Below, piece after piece: positions 33,101 to 45,049 of a DNA stretch of 64,000 nucleotides (position 1 is the stretch's first letter; the number at the start of each line of letters is the position of its first letter). Both the position numbers and the translations under genes were made by a program. The notes below the pieces were generated by a model. The model worked only from the letters and a program-made list of their open reading frames with translations, made no database searches and was not told where the DNA came from. The DNA is from Littorina saxatilis (taxonomy: Eukaryota; Mollusca; Gastropoda; Littorinimorpha; Littorinidae): the NCBI RefSeq assembly GCF_037325665.1, contig NC_090261.1:33004888-33068887 (forward strand). The letters are read 5' to 3'.

Positions 33101-36100
33101 TAATGGACAGGATGACATCGTCTTTGCTCACCAGGCGCAAAAAAAGAAGGGAAAGAAAAAGAAACTTAAAGGTACAAGCATTGTCTTTTGTCTGAATGTT
33201 TCAATACTTGCCGCTGTTTTTGTGGGGAACTGTGGAAGACCTGCGCTGAACTTGCCAGTTTGTAACACAAGCTGGCCTCAGAGACACAATCATCGATTCC
33301 TGAAAAAGAAGAAACTGTTTCTGTTTGTGCATGTGATTTGTGTCTTTGATTCTGATTTTTATATTACTGCATTACCATTTGCCTGTTAGTTTTAATGAAA
33401 AGGATGTCTTTGTGAGCGTCAGACTGTTCAGTATAACAACACAATATTCCATCAGTCGCAATCACATGCTGCATGGATTGCATCCACACTAACATTGTAC
33501 ACTTTTTTTTATTTTGTTTTGAGAGGAAACAAAAGAATTGGAATACACTGTGAGTAACTCGTTAGTAACTACGTTTTGGTGTTCTCTGCAGTGATTTGGT
33601 TCCGTTATTGATACAGTCGAACGTGCCTTTGCGACCACCTCTCGAAAGCAACCACTTGCCCAGAACGACCACTCCGAAGGTTCCCAGACAAGTTTGTCTT
33701 CTTATAAAATTCTCCTTTCTATAATCATAGCGACCGCCTGTCTATAACGACAAATTTTGGTCGGTCCCTTGGGTGACCGTCAAAGACAGGTTCGATTGTA
33801 CTAAACTGAGCAATCATTTTGTTAATGACAACTTTAAATGACAAACATTTTGTTTTTCTATTGCAGGCAAAGGAGGACTTGAAGCGGAATCAGACAACAT
33901 CAGTCAGTCTTCTTTCGGCAGCCAAGTGTCAGAAGATCCCAGAGCAGAAAACAATCACCAACAGTCTTCTGCTGTCACAGGGGAGGAAGGCGTTGACGAC
34001 ATTTTGCGGAGAGCAGAGGAAGCTCTGTCCAGTGCCACTAAATTTCTCACAGGAGTCGATGGCAATGGAGATCTTCATAACAAAACCAAGGGTCGGGAAA
34101 TTAACAACTCATCTTGTGGTACCTCACTAACAGATTCCAACAAAAGTGAAGATAAAACAGACTCTGCGAGTGAAACTGCAAGCTCACAGACTTTAGTGAA
34201 TGAACCATCTTCTGAACAAGGTCAAGGTGTAATAATGAATACTGAAGATGCAAACAAACGCTCTGCTGCTGTAAAAGCAAGCAAAAAAAGCACCAAGGAT
34301 GTCGGTGCTCTGAACAACAGCGCAAAGAACAATACACCAAAAGCTTCAGGTAATATTTCCCTTCAGTCTGTTGGGGATGCATCACTTCAGTCTTCCAGTT
34401 CTGCACCAGGAGAACATCCTGGTGATTCTAAAGAAAAGCCATCAGGATCATCCGGCGAACCAGTGACCCCGACTTCTGTGACTCGGACTGACCCACTGTC
34501 ATCAGGGGATGTTCGAAAAGAGGAAGAGGAAGACCCCATGTTAGCAGCAGAGAGAACGCTGGACAGCATGACACGATACACCAAGGTGAAGGTCAGAAAA
34601 GAAGACTCCGTGGACGATTTCTACTCCAAGTTCTCCGACCCGTACTCCCCAACAGAGTCCCTGGAGTCGTGCTCTTTTGTGTCCCAAGAACACAGATCAG
34701 TGTCAGAAGTGGAAGATAGCGAGACAGGCATAGGCAGGCAGGTCTCCACAGGCTCTGTGAGTTCTGCAAGCGAGAGAAGCGTTCCTGAAGCGACACTGTA
34801 CAGACTTGCTAACAGCTGGTCCGAGTTCACCACGCCTGCCAATATCTACAGTCTGGGTCTCTCTTCCACTCACGTCTGGTTCACGGACAAAAGCGAAAAC
34901 CTGTACTACTCTGCACTCGGCGGCACCAAGGGTATCCTGTGGCGAAAGGCCGTCGCAGCCCCGTCCAATCAGATTTCAGTGTCACCGTCAGGCCACATCG
35001 TCTGGCGGCTGCATCGTGGGAAGGTTTTCGCTGGAACCAAGATCACGCAGCGTCACCCTGAAGGGCTGAAGTGGGTGGAGGCGGTGAGGGATGTGATGCA
35101 CATGTCTGTGGATGACACCTGCGCCTGGTGAGTCTCCTTGGTGCTTTGTAGCGCAAGTGTTGTGATTGGAAATGCTGTGCTTTTGAGTGTGAGTCAGAGT
35201 GTGTGTCAGTACAGCAGTCCCTGCAATGTATGGCCCCCGGCGTGAGCAGCCACCTGACATGTACGGACACATTTGCTCGGCACGGAGTGTTTTCCTTCTA
35301 TATTTGCCCCCCCTTAAACGGACACCTGCAAAACGTGGACGCAGACACTAATTTTCGGTCCCAACAGAAGGTCATACCTGCAATGTACGGACAGACCATC
35401 GTCAAATTTTCACCACAACAAATTGATAACAGAGCAGTCCGGCTCTTGGTACAAAGGTCACAGCCGCAAAGGCGTGTTGACAGTCACTGACAACTTGAGT
35501 GCACGTGTACCCATCAGGAGGGGAGTAGTTTTGGTCAGGAGTGGAGTACATGCGAAGATGCCAACATGAAAATGCACTATGCTCTTTATTCTTGTCTGTT
35601 GGACGTAAACAACAGAAGCCACAGTCGATGAAGGTCCTGAGCGAAAGAGAGTGAAAAATCGGCCACAGTTCTCAGCATCGTGTGTCTGTGTGTAACCTCT
35701 TTCATTGACAAGATACTCTTGTTTCCCCGCAGCCTTGACCAGTGAGTCGGTTACCTAGAATCTGTGAACCCTTCAGTTGTCTTGCTTTGTCAAAAGTTAG
35801 ACACAGTCACCCTGGTTTTGCTCTGAGCTGGTCTCAATTAGCTGACACCTCTCTGGCCACAGCCCCAAACAGTACATGGCTGGGGGAAGCGAGAGAGAGA
35901 GGGGGGGGGGGGGGGGGGGGGGGGGCTAAACTCAGTGGGGTGTCTGGTGTCACTGTCAGCAGGAAGAGCATTGGAGAGAAATAGAGAGGTGTACTCCTCC
36001 ACACAATTTCCAAGCATCGGTTGTCACGGCTTAGGGTAGTCAGTGAGGGAGAGTGAGAGCGGTGTTGTGTACAGTGTATTTCTTACTGAAGAGTGAAAAG

Positions 36101-39100
36101 TCACTGCCACATGATCGGCATGCAGTCAATATTAAAGCCAGACAAGAAGAAAATAAATTACATGATTATGACATGCAGCTCTATCTGCTGCTTTTTATTC
36201 AAACTGGGTTTCAAGCTTATTCTTGCAAAGCATCTGCACACGTGCCTCTGTGCCATGGCTGTTTTCGTATGTCGGTGCATGGTGAGTGCGTTCACTGCCT
36301 TGAGGATTTATTTTATGTCTTCTTTTCAACTCCATTCATACAAATCATTTTTTACAGAACGTTTAAAGAAATATTAGGAGTTTGTTGTTATTGTTTAGTA
36401 GCCACAAGAAGTGGTTAGCATAGACTCAATCCTGTTGTTTGTGTGTCTCTGTGTGAGTGTATGGGGGAGGGGGTGGTGTGGTCACCCCTCCCATGACCGG
36501 CCACCTGCAATGTACGGACAGTTTTGCTATGGCCCAAGGGTGTCCGATCATGAGAGGGACTGCTGTATGATAGAGAGGAGCATTGGGAATTTTGGTTTTA
36601 GCAGTGCGGTCGTTGCCGATGGTATTTGTCAGTGCTGTACGTGTTCCCTTTTTGAGTGTGAGTAGATTTGACAAAGTTGCATAACAAGGGAATGTAAAGA
36701 GCAGAGGTTAGATGAAAACATCATTGGTAATGAGCCATAATCTGTGTAACAGAACCTTAACATGGAATAGGAATTTATCCGCATTCTTTACTGCAAGTCT
36801 TTTGCCAAATTTCAATTAATGTTGTACCTGATAGTTGTTCTTGAGAAGTCCTGAGTAAAGTTTACAAAGAATAAATATCATTGCGGCATATGTATAGTAA
36901 CTTGTTTATATTGTGTGTTGCATTCCAGCAAGCTGCATCTTGACAAGCATTTCATTTGCATGCATTTATCATTGTCGTTTGTACGATGTTCACAGGTATG
37001 TCAAGAAAAACGGTGATGTGATGATGCAGCGAAACCTGTCAAAAGAACGGCCATGCTTCAGTGGCATTCCTGTGGAAACACACTGCCCAATAAGACAGGT
37101 GTTGGCTCGTCACGGTGTGGTGTGGGCGATTTCCGACACCATGAAACTGCTGGTGCGCACTGGGATAGCCTCCAGCACCCCACAGGGGACCAGCTGGAAA
37201 GAAATTAACAGGTTAGTTATGTTTGTTTGATTAAATGAGGCACTTTGTTTCTATCTTTTGATGCTTTGTATTATGGCATTAAAAGAAGGGGATGAAAACT
37301 TTGTCGCCATATATGTGAAGTATCAGTGAGGTCCACAGTTTGCAAAATTCAATCAAAGTTATTGCTGTAAGAAGAACATTTCGCCTAATCATGTGCCATG
37401 CATTTATGCGCAGATGATTACACAGGCACCACTGACCTCACAGTTGATGCCTAGAATCAGTCCTTGTCAAGCCTTTCACTGCTTTGTCAATGTCCTTGCT
37501 TTTCAGGGGTCTCAACAATAGCACAAATCATGTTGTTGCACTAGTCAGGTTAGAGGATATTTTACAGTGGAAAACTTGTCATAGAATGTCCTTGCATGTG
37601 ACAGATACACAGAGCTTGTTAGGTCATGCTTTTCAGGGTTTAAAAAAATAGTCACAGAGTATTTTGTTGCACTAGTCAGGTTACAGGATATTTTTCATTG
37701 GAAAACCTTTCATAGAATGTCCTTGCATGTGGCAGACACACAGAGCCGTTCCTGTTCTCCAGTGTGAGTGTGGACAACGAGGGCATAGGCTGGGCGGTGG
37801 ATGTACTTGGACAGATCTGGTTCACTGATGCTGTGTCCCCGCAAAGACCTGCAGGCAGTGGACATTGGTGGCAGGTAGGTTTTGTGTGGAACACCTCTCT
37901 CTTGAAGGAGGGGTTAGGCCAGAATTAGTGCAAAATATATATACTACAAAACAAAACACAAAAAAACACATTTCATTGAATTATTTTTTTTCAAATTCAT
38001 CATAAGCTACATATGGGTCACTTTACAGTCAATGTGTCAAGCTGTCTTAATTTTAATGGGCACTGCAGAAATTGAGAGGGTAACTTTACGGATGACAAGC
38101 CCAAATCAGCAGTGATTTCAACCTTGTAAGTGTGTCAGTGAGGGGTCACTGACTTTTAGCCTAAGCCCTGCTTGTCATAATAGGTGACGGTACCCATGGC
38201 TTGGCATGTTTAGGAAACTAACAGAAATTACTTTTGCAGGAGGAAGCTTAAGCTGTGAATTATTTAATTTGCTCATTCAATCATTTTCAAAGTAAACTAA
38301 CTAAAAGAAATGTGAAAAGATTAAATGCCCTGTAAACATTCCAGAAAGAGAAAACTGTTTAAAACTTAGAATGCGCAGTTAGTGTTGTTATTAGAAAACA
38401 ATGAAACACTTTTTATTTTTTTATTTAAAAAAGCAATCTTAAAAAGCTTACAATTACCAAAAGGTTAATAAAAAATGTGTATGGCAGGTCCCACTGAGTG
38501 AGTACTACGTCCAAGACCCCACCGTTCTGGATATGATCCGATCCATCGCCAAGAAGTTTGACACACAGAAGCTGTCACACATTCTGAGCACCAACAGAGG
38601 CGGGCTGATTGTGGCAGGGGCTCAGGGTGTGTGGCTGGCCCTTGACTATCTCAACACTCTCTATGTTTGTCGCAGCAGCCTTCAAGGTATGTGTGATGTT
38701 AGTGTGAACATGATGTGATTAAGTTTGTTTCCAGCTATTTTGTGGCATAACTAGAGATATGAGGAGAGAGATAGACATGGAGGATTTTATGGGTTGGTTT
38801 GACCTGCCTTTCACTTTTTGCGTTAATCTTTTTCATTTGTAGATATGCATAGCTGCCAACCCTCCCGAATTTTTCGGGAATCTCCCGATGTTTTAAATCC
38901 GTCACGAAATCCCGAAATGTGTTCGATTTTCCCGAAAATCGAAATTTCTAACATACTTTGTGTAAGCAGCCTCTTTTTGGGGGAACAAACCGGTGAAAAG
39001 ACGCTCTGGTTAACCGAGACCAGCCACGTTGGCGTGCGCATGTGCGGAAAATAAGTTGTGCCTCGATCTTTCCGGTTTTGCCTTCCAACATGCCGCCAAA

Positions 39101-39719
39101 AACAACACCAAAAGACAAAAAACCAAAGGCTAAAGTGAGGTTTTTACCACAGTACAAGGCTAACTATGACTTTATCGACAAGTCAGATAAGGGGGAACAC
39201 CACGCGTTCTGTAAACCTTGTCGATGTGACATCAACATCGGACATGGTGGGAAAAAAGACATCGAGCTCCATGCTGCCTCCGCCAAGCATTGCGGCAATG
39301 TGAAGCAGTCGACTGCTACTGCTGTGAAACAGACGCCAAAGATCACGTCGTGTTTCGCAAATACTTTGAAGGCGAAAACAACAAAAGCCAAATGCAGCAC
39401 CTGAGCAAGTATCTTCAAATTGTTTTATTTTTTTCATGGAATTATTAGTTATAACATGACTGTTATTTCATTTGTTAAATAAATGTCAATTTTGATCATA
39501 ATATACCAGAAAAAAAGCAATTTTGGCACCTTCATTTACAAAAAACCTTCAGCTTCAGGGGGCGTTGCCCCCTGACCCCCACCAAGGGCGTTGCCCCTGG
39601 ACCCCACCGGGGGCCTACTGCGGCCCCCGGACCCCCACAGGAATTTCATTGTCAGAAAGTTGGCAGCTATGGATATGTGTGTATGCACGTTTGTGTGTGT
39701 GCATGTATTCATGTGTACA

Positions 39720-39763
<44 letters not shown>

Positions 39764-42700
39764 CGCGCAGTGGAATCTGCCTTTTAAGAACTTCCTTCTT
39801 CCGATTTTCTGTTCACATCCATTTTTATAAAGACCTGATCTTCTTAGATGTTTGTAGATCAGAAAAGGTTGGACTTGGAGGAGCACTGTGTGTCAATACA
39901 GAATGTGCTCTTTTCTCTGCTATGTTTGCAATGCTTGCCTTTAAGTATGAATGCTTTGTCCGTAGGGTACCACTGGTCACCAGCACAGCCGTCAAAGATG
40001 GCCGAGTCCACTGTGTGGAAACAAGTCCAGTCTTCCATTGCAGATCTAGAGTGGGGTCAGTATACTGACAAGCTTTGAGTTGTGTGTATACAGTGGTACC
40101 TGTGATATAAGGCCCCTCTTATGAGAGGACATCTCCCAATAAAGGACATTTCATGTTGTCCCTATCTATTATCTAGACCAACATTTTACCTGTCGTGAGA
40201 GGCCACCTGCAATGTAGGAACACTTATATTTGATTCCGTGGGTGTCCTTTCACTGTAGGTACCACTGTATGCATGAGATAGTAGTATATTATACGTAAAG
40301 AGGAAAGTGTTTTTAAAGCAATAGAAAAACACATGTATGTACCTGCATGCACTCAGACACACACGTACGTTCACATTCTCTCTGTCTTTGCCTGTTTTTG
40401 GTTTTAGTTTTCTAAATTGAATTTGATGTGAAGTACATACAGCCATTTTGTATTGATAGAGTAGACACATACAGCTAGTATAAACATTTTCAGTTACCAG
40501 CTTTCTTTATTCGTGCAGGCACAATCTGGGCACAGAAAGCGAACGGAGAACTGTACAGCATTCTTCTTGACAGCAGTGATGCAACTCTGGTGGACTCTAC
40601 AAAATTCGTCTCGTACACTGTCAACGAACATGCGGTGTGGGGACTGACCAGTGATGGGGAGATTCACATCCGGACAGGCATGGGCGCTCACTGCCCCCTG
40701 GGTGTGGACTGGACACAACTGGATCTGGCACAGCTGGGTGAGTTAAATTGTAATTTCAAATTCGGTGCAAATCCCTACATAGCCTGGTGTGAGGTTCACT
40801 GTCTAACTGAGTGAATCTCAAACAGTATGTGACGTCACTTCCACGGAGTGAATTCGGTTCTATGCCTCAAATTGTTATGCTTATTGATGTCTTGAAGATG
40901 CTTCACATCCCAAAATTCAGCTGTTACTATTCTGAACGTCAAAAAATGTGATCGTCACTATGATGAACTTGAAAACTTCATGTGGTAGGATTTTGTGTAT
41001 ACCTCTGACATTGCACTGTTTCAGTATTGTCAAAATGTGATGAGGGTAGCTTTCAGTGACAAGGCCCAGGAGTTTTGCGTTGGTTTCATCATGTTACGCT
41101 GTCAATATTGACACCAGAAACGCCCAGTAAGCACAAGACTACACAACACAAAACTAGGATCAAGAAAGGTACAAGCCAAAATTCACTCTGGTTTCTCTTC
41201 AATTCACACACAAGCAAAATTACAGAATTATGAAGGATATTCAAATGTGTGAAACAGTGACTTTTCTTTATGTTGTAGGGGAGGCTTTCATTGTTCACCT
41301 GAGCTGCAATTCTTCCTTTGTCTGGGTGGTTGACGGAGACGGGCAGGTGTTTCACCGCATTGGTGCAGCTGCACTGAAACCAGGACAGCTGAACCCAGTG
41401 TGGTTGCCCATTGACAGCTACTCTGAGATAGTCTTCAACAAAGTCGCCAATGGTCCTGTGGATTGGATGGTAGGGGGATCTATATTTCTGCTTGTGTCTT
41501 TTGTCTCTGTTTCTCCCTCCTTCCCTCATACTTTCTGTTTTTGTCTGATGTCAAATTCTTCTTCTTCTGCGTTTGTGGGCTGCAAGGCTCATATACACTT
41601 GTAGTTGTATATGCACCAGTGAGCGCTTTTGTGTATGGCCATATTTTTCCCCCTGCAATTAAGGCAGCCAAAGTCTCATTCTGGGGCTTATGCATGCTGG
41701 GAGCGTTTGTGTTTTTATAACCCACCGAACTCTGACATGTATCACAGGATCATTTTCGTGTGTACTTTGTCTTGTGCTTGCGTGTACACACGAAGGGGGA
41801 TACGGCACTAGTAGGTCTGCACATAAGTTGACCTGGAGATCAGAAAAATCTCCACCCTTAACCCGCCAGGTGCGGCTGGGATTTGAACCCCAAACCCTAC
41901 ACATGGAAAGCTAACCACTCTAACCAATCAATCAATCTTTGAATATGTCTGTCTAACAGCATTGCTGTGTCTGTCTCTTTCAAAGCCATTCAAACTCAGA
42001 ATGCAAGTGTACAGTGCAGTAGTCAATCGATGGGTCAACTTGCTTGATGCCTTGAATTTATTGTTTTAGGTGTGGGCGGTCGACAATCGGCGGCTGACAT
42101 ATGTGCGAATTGGAGTATCAGACGAATTACCCATTGGTAAAGAGTGGGTGCATGTGCCAGGTAAGTGAAGATTATTCTTCTTTTTCTGCATTCCTTGGTG
42201 ATGAAGATTGAAAGAGTTATATGCAGTATGAAAGTAAATTGTGCGGATAAACTGTAACAGTAAGAGCCCAAACTAATGATTTCTGACTGTATCTGAATAT
42301 GTGGTTGAATATTTTTGGAAACCTCCAGTTCAATCTTTACAGATGTAAAAAAGACATATTGCCTATAAAAGACAGTAATGCAGATAGAAAAGAAAAAACA
42401 GAACAAGGAACCCTCTGGTTTCGCTGAAAGTTAATACAGTGTGCGGCCCCGTCGACAAGAGGACACCTCCCAAAAAAAGACACCTCCCAAAAAAGGACAC
42501 CTTCCGTTTTCCCTTTGTCGATTATGTTGACCCAAATCTACCTGTTATGACAGGGCACCTGTCTTCTTCTTCTTCGTTCGTGGGCTGAAACTCGCACGTA
42601 CACTCGTGTTTTTTGCACGAGTGGAATTTTACGTGTATGACCGTTTTTTACCCCGCAATTTAGGCAGCCATACGCCGTTTTCGGAGGAAGCATGCTGGGT

Positions 42701-44036
42701 ATTTTCGTGTTTCTATAACCCACCGAACTCTGACATGGATTACAGGATCTTTTTCGTGCGCACTTGGTCTTGTGCTTGCGTGTACACACGGGGGTGTTCG
42801 GACACCGAGGAGAGTCTGCACACAAAGTTGACTCTGAGAAATAAATCTCTCGCCGAACGTGAAGACGAACTCACGCTGTCAGCGGCCAACTGGATACAAA
42901 TCCAGCGCGCTACCGACTGAGCTACATCCCCGCCCACAGGGCACCTGTAATATAGGAATATTATTGCTGTTCCCAAGGGTGGCTCTTTCATCGCGGGTAC
43001 CACTTTATAAACAATTCTTGACTTGAATTTTGACCAGCAGTATCACAGCTTGTGACAGGAATGTGCATAACTAGATACTAAGATAGTCTCTTAGTTATTG
43101 TTAGCTGCAAGTTCTACTGTATGAAGACAAAATGCTGAAATATTTCTGCTGTGTGTACAGGTATTCAGGCATTGGACATCACAATATCAAGTTCTGGTGT
43201 GTGGGCACTCAACACCAATGGAGAGATTTTGTTTCGCTATGGAATCACTGAAGACAATGTGTCTGGAAACTATTGGAAGAAAATTCCAGGCTGCTTCACA
43301 AAAGTGTCGGGTATGTTGATTTTCTTTAGCTTTGCATTGTATATTGGGCCTTACAGTTATTCCATTAGTTTACATACACAACACTACCCATCTATTAAAA
43401 CGTCTCTTTGAATATGTAAGTTATGAACATATGCACAACATGTAAAGAGCCTGTACATAGAAAGATGAGCACAAGAACATTTTCAGTAGGTACATCTGTC
43501 TACATAGTACATGTGGTTTATTGTATTACATGTATTGCCAAACCTAGAGTTGCTGAGGGCTGTCATTCAGTTGAACAAAAACATTGCAGGAGAATAGAAT
43601 GGAAACAGGGCTTTCAGATGTTGATGTGTTACCTTGCTGAACTTTAAAATTTCTGTGGCATGTCCTTCAAACTGTCTCCTAATAATTATCATTCAAGTGC
43701 TGTTGTATGATTTTGCTGAGTTTCAAACTTTCAACGCAGGATGTTAAAAACTGTTTCCTCGTAGAAATATCTCTCAAATGCTGGTGTGTATTATGTTAAT
43801 AAGCTGTGGACAGTATTGACATACTGTACAAACTTTGTGATTCATTCATCTGTTTGATTTTAATCCTCATGTCAACAGCGTCACCAAAAGACGTGCTGTG
43901 GGCGGTGGACACAGCAGGACAGCTGATGAAGTGTAGCTCTCGTCACGTGTTCCGACGTCAGGATTCCTCGGACCCCCTCCTTCAGCGCAGCGTCAGTACG
44001 GCAGGCAGCGAAGACGGGGACTGGGAATTAGTGTGA
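27119..44036 (+). CDS. TECPR2: Tectonin beta-propeller repeat-containing protein 2 (TECPR2), complete, 17 coding exons
   Basis: A cytosolic adaptor in autophagosome formation and lysosomal targeting/ER export. Exons: 27119-27571, 27921-28049, 29908-30039, 30425-30588, 31091-31530, 31966-32508, 33046-33171, 33867-35127, 36996-37211, 37763-37874, 38488-38686, 39966-40055, 40519-40737, 41279-41469, 42070-42160, 43161-43310, 43879-44036. They sum to 4674 nt (1557 aa) with every phase consistent. Residues ~95-440 form a WD40-type propeller; NGMKLFSGD, KVLLIST and GNFGACFIPGLCK match vertebrate TECPR2. Residues ~440-970 are Ser/Thr-rich and disordered, with a Lys patch near 655. Residues ~975-1510 are TECPR repeats (VWALNTNGEILFRYGI, VWGLTSDGEIHIRTGM). 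The last residues, DGDWELV, are an LC3-interacting motif (W1554, V1557). Human TECPR2 is 1411 aa, so the linker is longer here. TECPR1 is excluded by the lack of DysF/PH domains. Confidence 0.95.
28051..28240. mobile_element. Degenerate TACAGTG-type MITE at the exon 2 donor
   Basis: It begins TACAGTGAACTC directly after the last G of the donor (28050). It continues with a C-rich TTGACCCCC array, then GACCCCAGATTTAAGG and CCTCCTTTTTGATTCAAGA, diverged forms of the family's AAGACC / CCCTCCTTTT words. It ends near CACAGTGG. Confidence 0.45.
28370..29841. mobile_element. TIR element CAGGCAAATCC, host of nested elements
   Basis: TACAGGCAAATCCGG (28370) is mirrored by GGATTTGCCTGTA (29829-29841), with TA on both sides. 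Further inside, GATAAGACGAAATTGAAGG and its degenerate inverse (AAGCGAATTTTTGACTTA) continue the symmetry. It holds an AGCGACC-type MITE fragment (28449-28545) and a truncated CAGCAGTCCC element (28719-29433). Located in TECPR2 intron 2. Confidence 0.6.
28719..29433 (+). mobile_element. CAGCAGTCCC element, truncated copy
   Basis: After TA, CAGCAGTCCCTGCAATG is followed directly by the internal region GAAAGAGAGTGAAAAATCGG of the full copies (35212-36565, 58016-59400). Similarity continues to GTGAGTGCGTTCACTGCCTT and then stops. The outer 5' ~420 bp and the 3' ~270 bp are missing. A poly-G tract is present near 29009. Confidence 0.65.
33612..33800. mobile_element. Complete ACGACC-type foldback MITE
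   Basis: TACAGTCGAAC at the left is mirrored by GTTCGATTGTA at the right, flanked by TA. The body carries CGACCACC words and TATAACGACAAATTTTGGTC. It lies in TECPR2 intron 7, 66 bp upstream of exon 8. Confidence 0.7.
35210..36567 (+). mobile_element. CAGCAGTCCC element, full copy (1354 bp) in TECPR2 intron 8
   Basis: Flanked by TA (35210-35211, 36566-36567). Termini are CAGCAGTCCCTGCAATG and GAGAGGGACTGCTG. Both subterminal regions carry ACCTGCAATGTACGGACA words shared with the smaller GAGAGGACA-type MITEs. No transposase frame, so non-autonomous. A 28-30-base poly-G run lies at about 35900. An empty site is preserved at 46857-47035, confirming mobility and the exact borders. Confidence 0.85.
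38848..39671 (+). mobile_element. hAT-like DNA transposon, internally deleted
   Basis: The TIR CATAGCTGCCAAC (38848-38860) is mirrored by GTTGGCAGCTATG (39659-39671), bounded by GATATG repeats (38842-38847, 39672-39677). Only an N-terminal zinc-finger ORF remains; no catalytic transposase domain. A G/C-rich hairpin cluster lies at about 39555-39645. Located in TECPR2 intron 11. Confidence 0.7.
39090..39404 (+). CDS. hAT-type zinc-finger N-terminal fragment (104 aa)
   Basis: The ORF starts MPPKTTPKDKKPKAKVRFLP and contains FCKPCRCDINIGHGGKKDIE followed by LHAASAKHC. This C-x2-C-x(n)-H-x4-5-H/C pattern is that of the BED/TTF-like DNA-binding finger at the start of many hAT transposases. The frame ends at TGA 39402-39404 without the dimerisation or RNase H-like catalytic regions. 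It belongs to the surrounding 824-bp element. A domesticated finger is possible but unsupported. Confidence 0.55.
   Translation: MPPKTTPKDKKPKAKVRFLPQYKANYDFIDKSDKGEHHAFCKPCRCDINIGHGGKKDIELHAASAKHCGNVKQSTATAVKQTPKITSCFANTLKAKTTKAKCST
39721..39761. repeat. (GT)n microsatellite
   Basis: GT dinucleotide array of about 20 units in TECPR2 intron 11, next to the hAT-like element. Confidence 0.85.
40089..40269. mobile_element. Complete GAGAGGACA-type foldback MITE
   Basis: TACAGTGGTACCT is exactly mirrored by AGGTACCACTGTA, including the TA target. The body has TGAGAGGACATCTCCC, TTGTCCCTATCTATTA and GAGAGGCCACCTGCAATGTA. Located in TECPR2 intron 12. Confidence 0.75.
41572..41985 (-). mobile_element. 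tRNA-derived SINE, type C (different head, type A body)
   Basis: The tail-side half (GAAGAAG, ACCAAG-like CAAGCACAAGACAAAG, GTGGGTTATA) matches type A. The head region instead reads as a different tRNA-like unit, with GGTTTGGGGTTCAAATCC-like box B and TTAAGGGTGGAGATTTTTCT. Diverged. In TECPR2 intron 14. Confidence 0.6.
42432..43015. mobile_element. GAGAGGACA-type MITE split by a SINE
   Basis: The left part starts TACAGTGTGCGGCCCCGTCG and contains AAGAGGACACCTCCC twice. The right part ends CGCGGGTACCACTTTA. SINE A occupies 42563-42935. Located in TECPR2 intron 15. Confidence 0.55.
42563..42935 (-). mobile_element. tRNA-derived SINE, type A
   Basis: Same head, body and GAAGAA tail as 3840-4217. 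Flanked by a perfect 13-bp target duplication, ACAGGGCACCTGT (42550-42562 and 42936-42948). High identity to the first copy suggests recent activity. Confidence 0.85.
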
Positions 44037-45049
44037 GCTACTGTGGGAATCTGCGATTCATTGCCAGCATTCCAGTATATTCCGGATCAGTATTTTCATC
44101 AGCACAGTCAGTGGACCAAGTTGTGTTGGGGTGCCAGATTTCTGTGACTGAGCTATGCTAACTTAATTTTTCTGTCCCCAGACAGTGGCTGAGCTTCTGT
44201 ACTCTGCATCATGCTGGTATTTTCTGTTCAACACCAGCAAAGATGTAGAGAATTAGTGTTATAAACTGCAGGATTGTATGAGGTTCATTACCAGCATTCC
44301 AAGATATTCTGGATCAGTATTTTCATCAGTCAACAGATATGGAGAGAGAGCATGAGAGGCTGAGTTGCTACACCTCTTGAGTGAACTGAAGATAGGCCAC
44401 TGTGGGATGTACCCCTGTGACACTGCGCCAACCACCCATCTACTCTAGGACTGCCCATTTCAGGAGGATGCAAGACACAGCGCATGGCCGAATGTGGACC
44501 CCCCTTTTCCCTTCCCACCCCCCACAGGAGAAGCTGTTTTGCAACCTGGTGGCCCTGAAAAAACCTAGGCAGGGTTCGGACACAATACAGGAATAGATGC
44601 CTAAAAGAAGCGAGCGAGGAAGAAAACAGGAAGATTCTGGACTTATGTGTTGTGGTGCCAGATATCTTTGAGCTTATGTACTCAGCACCATGCTGGCAGT
44701 GTAGGTAGTAAGTGCATTGACTGGGGAGATAATCTAAGAGACTGTGTATTCCATTGTTAGTGTTCCGTGGACATGTGTATTGCTTGCAGTAGTATGAAAG
44801 CTGTACAGATTCTGGGGATCTCCTTTCAATTTTTCATATGGTGGGCTATTTGGTTGTGTTGTCCAATCCCTAAAGATTCAAGGATTTTATAGTTATGAAG
44901 TGTAGAATTATATTTTATACTCGTGAGATTTTACATTTGACAAAGTTCGCGAAACCATTCAGCTTTCATCGTCATGTTTTTATCTCACGCCAAGTATGAA
45001 TTACAGTATAGTTGCCTTATTTTTGGTACCATACTTTCGGGACATTGGG

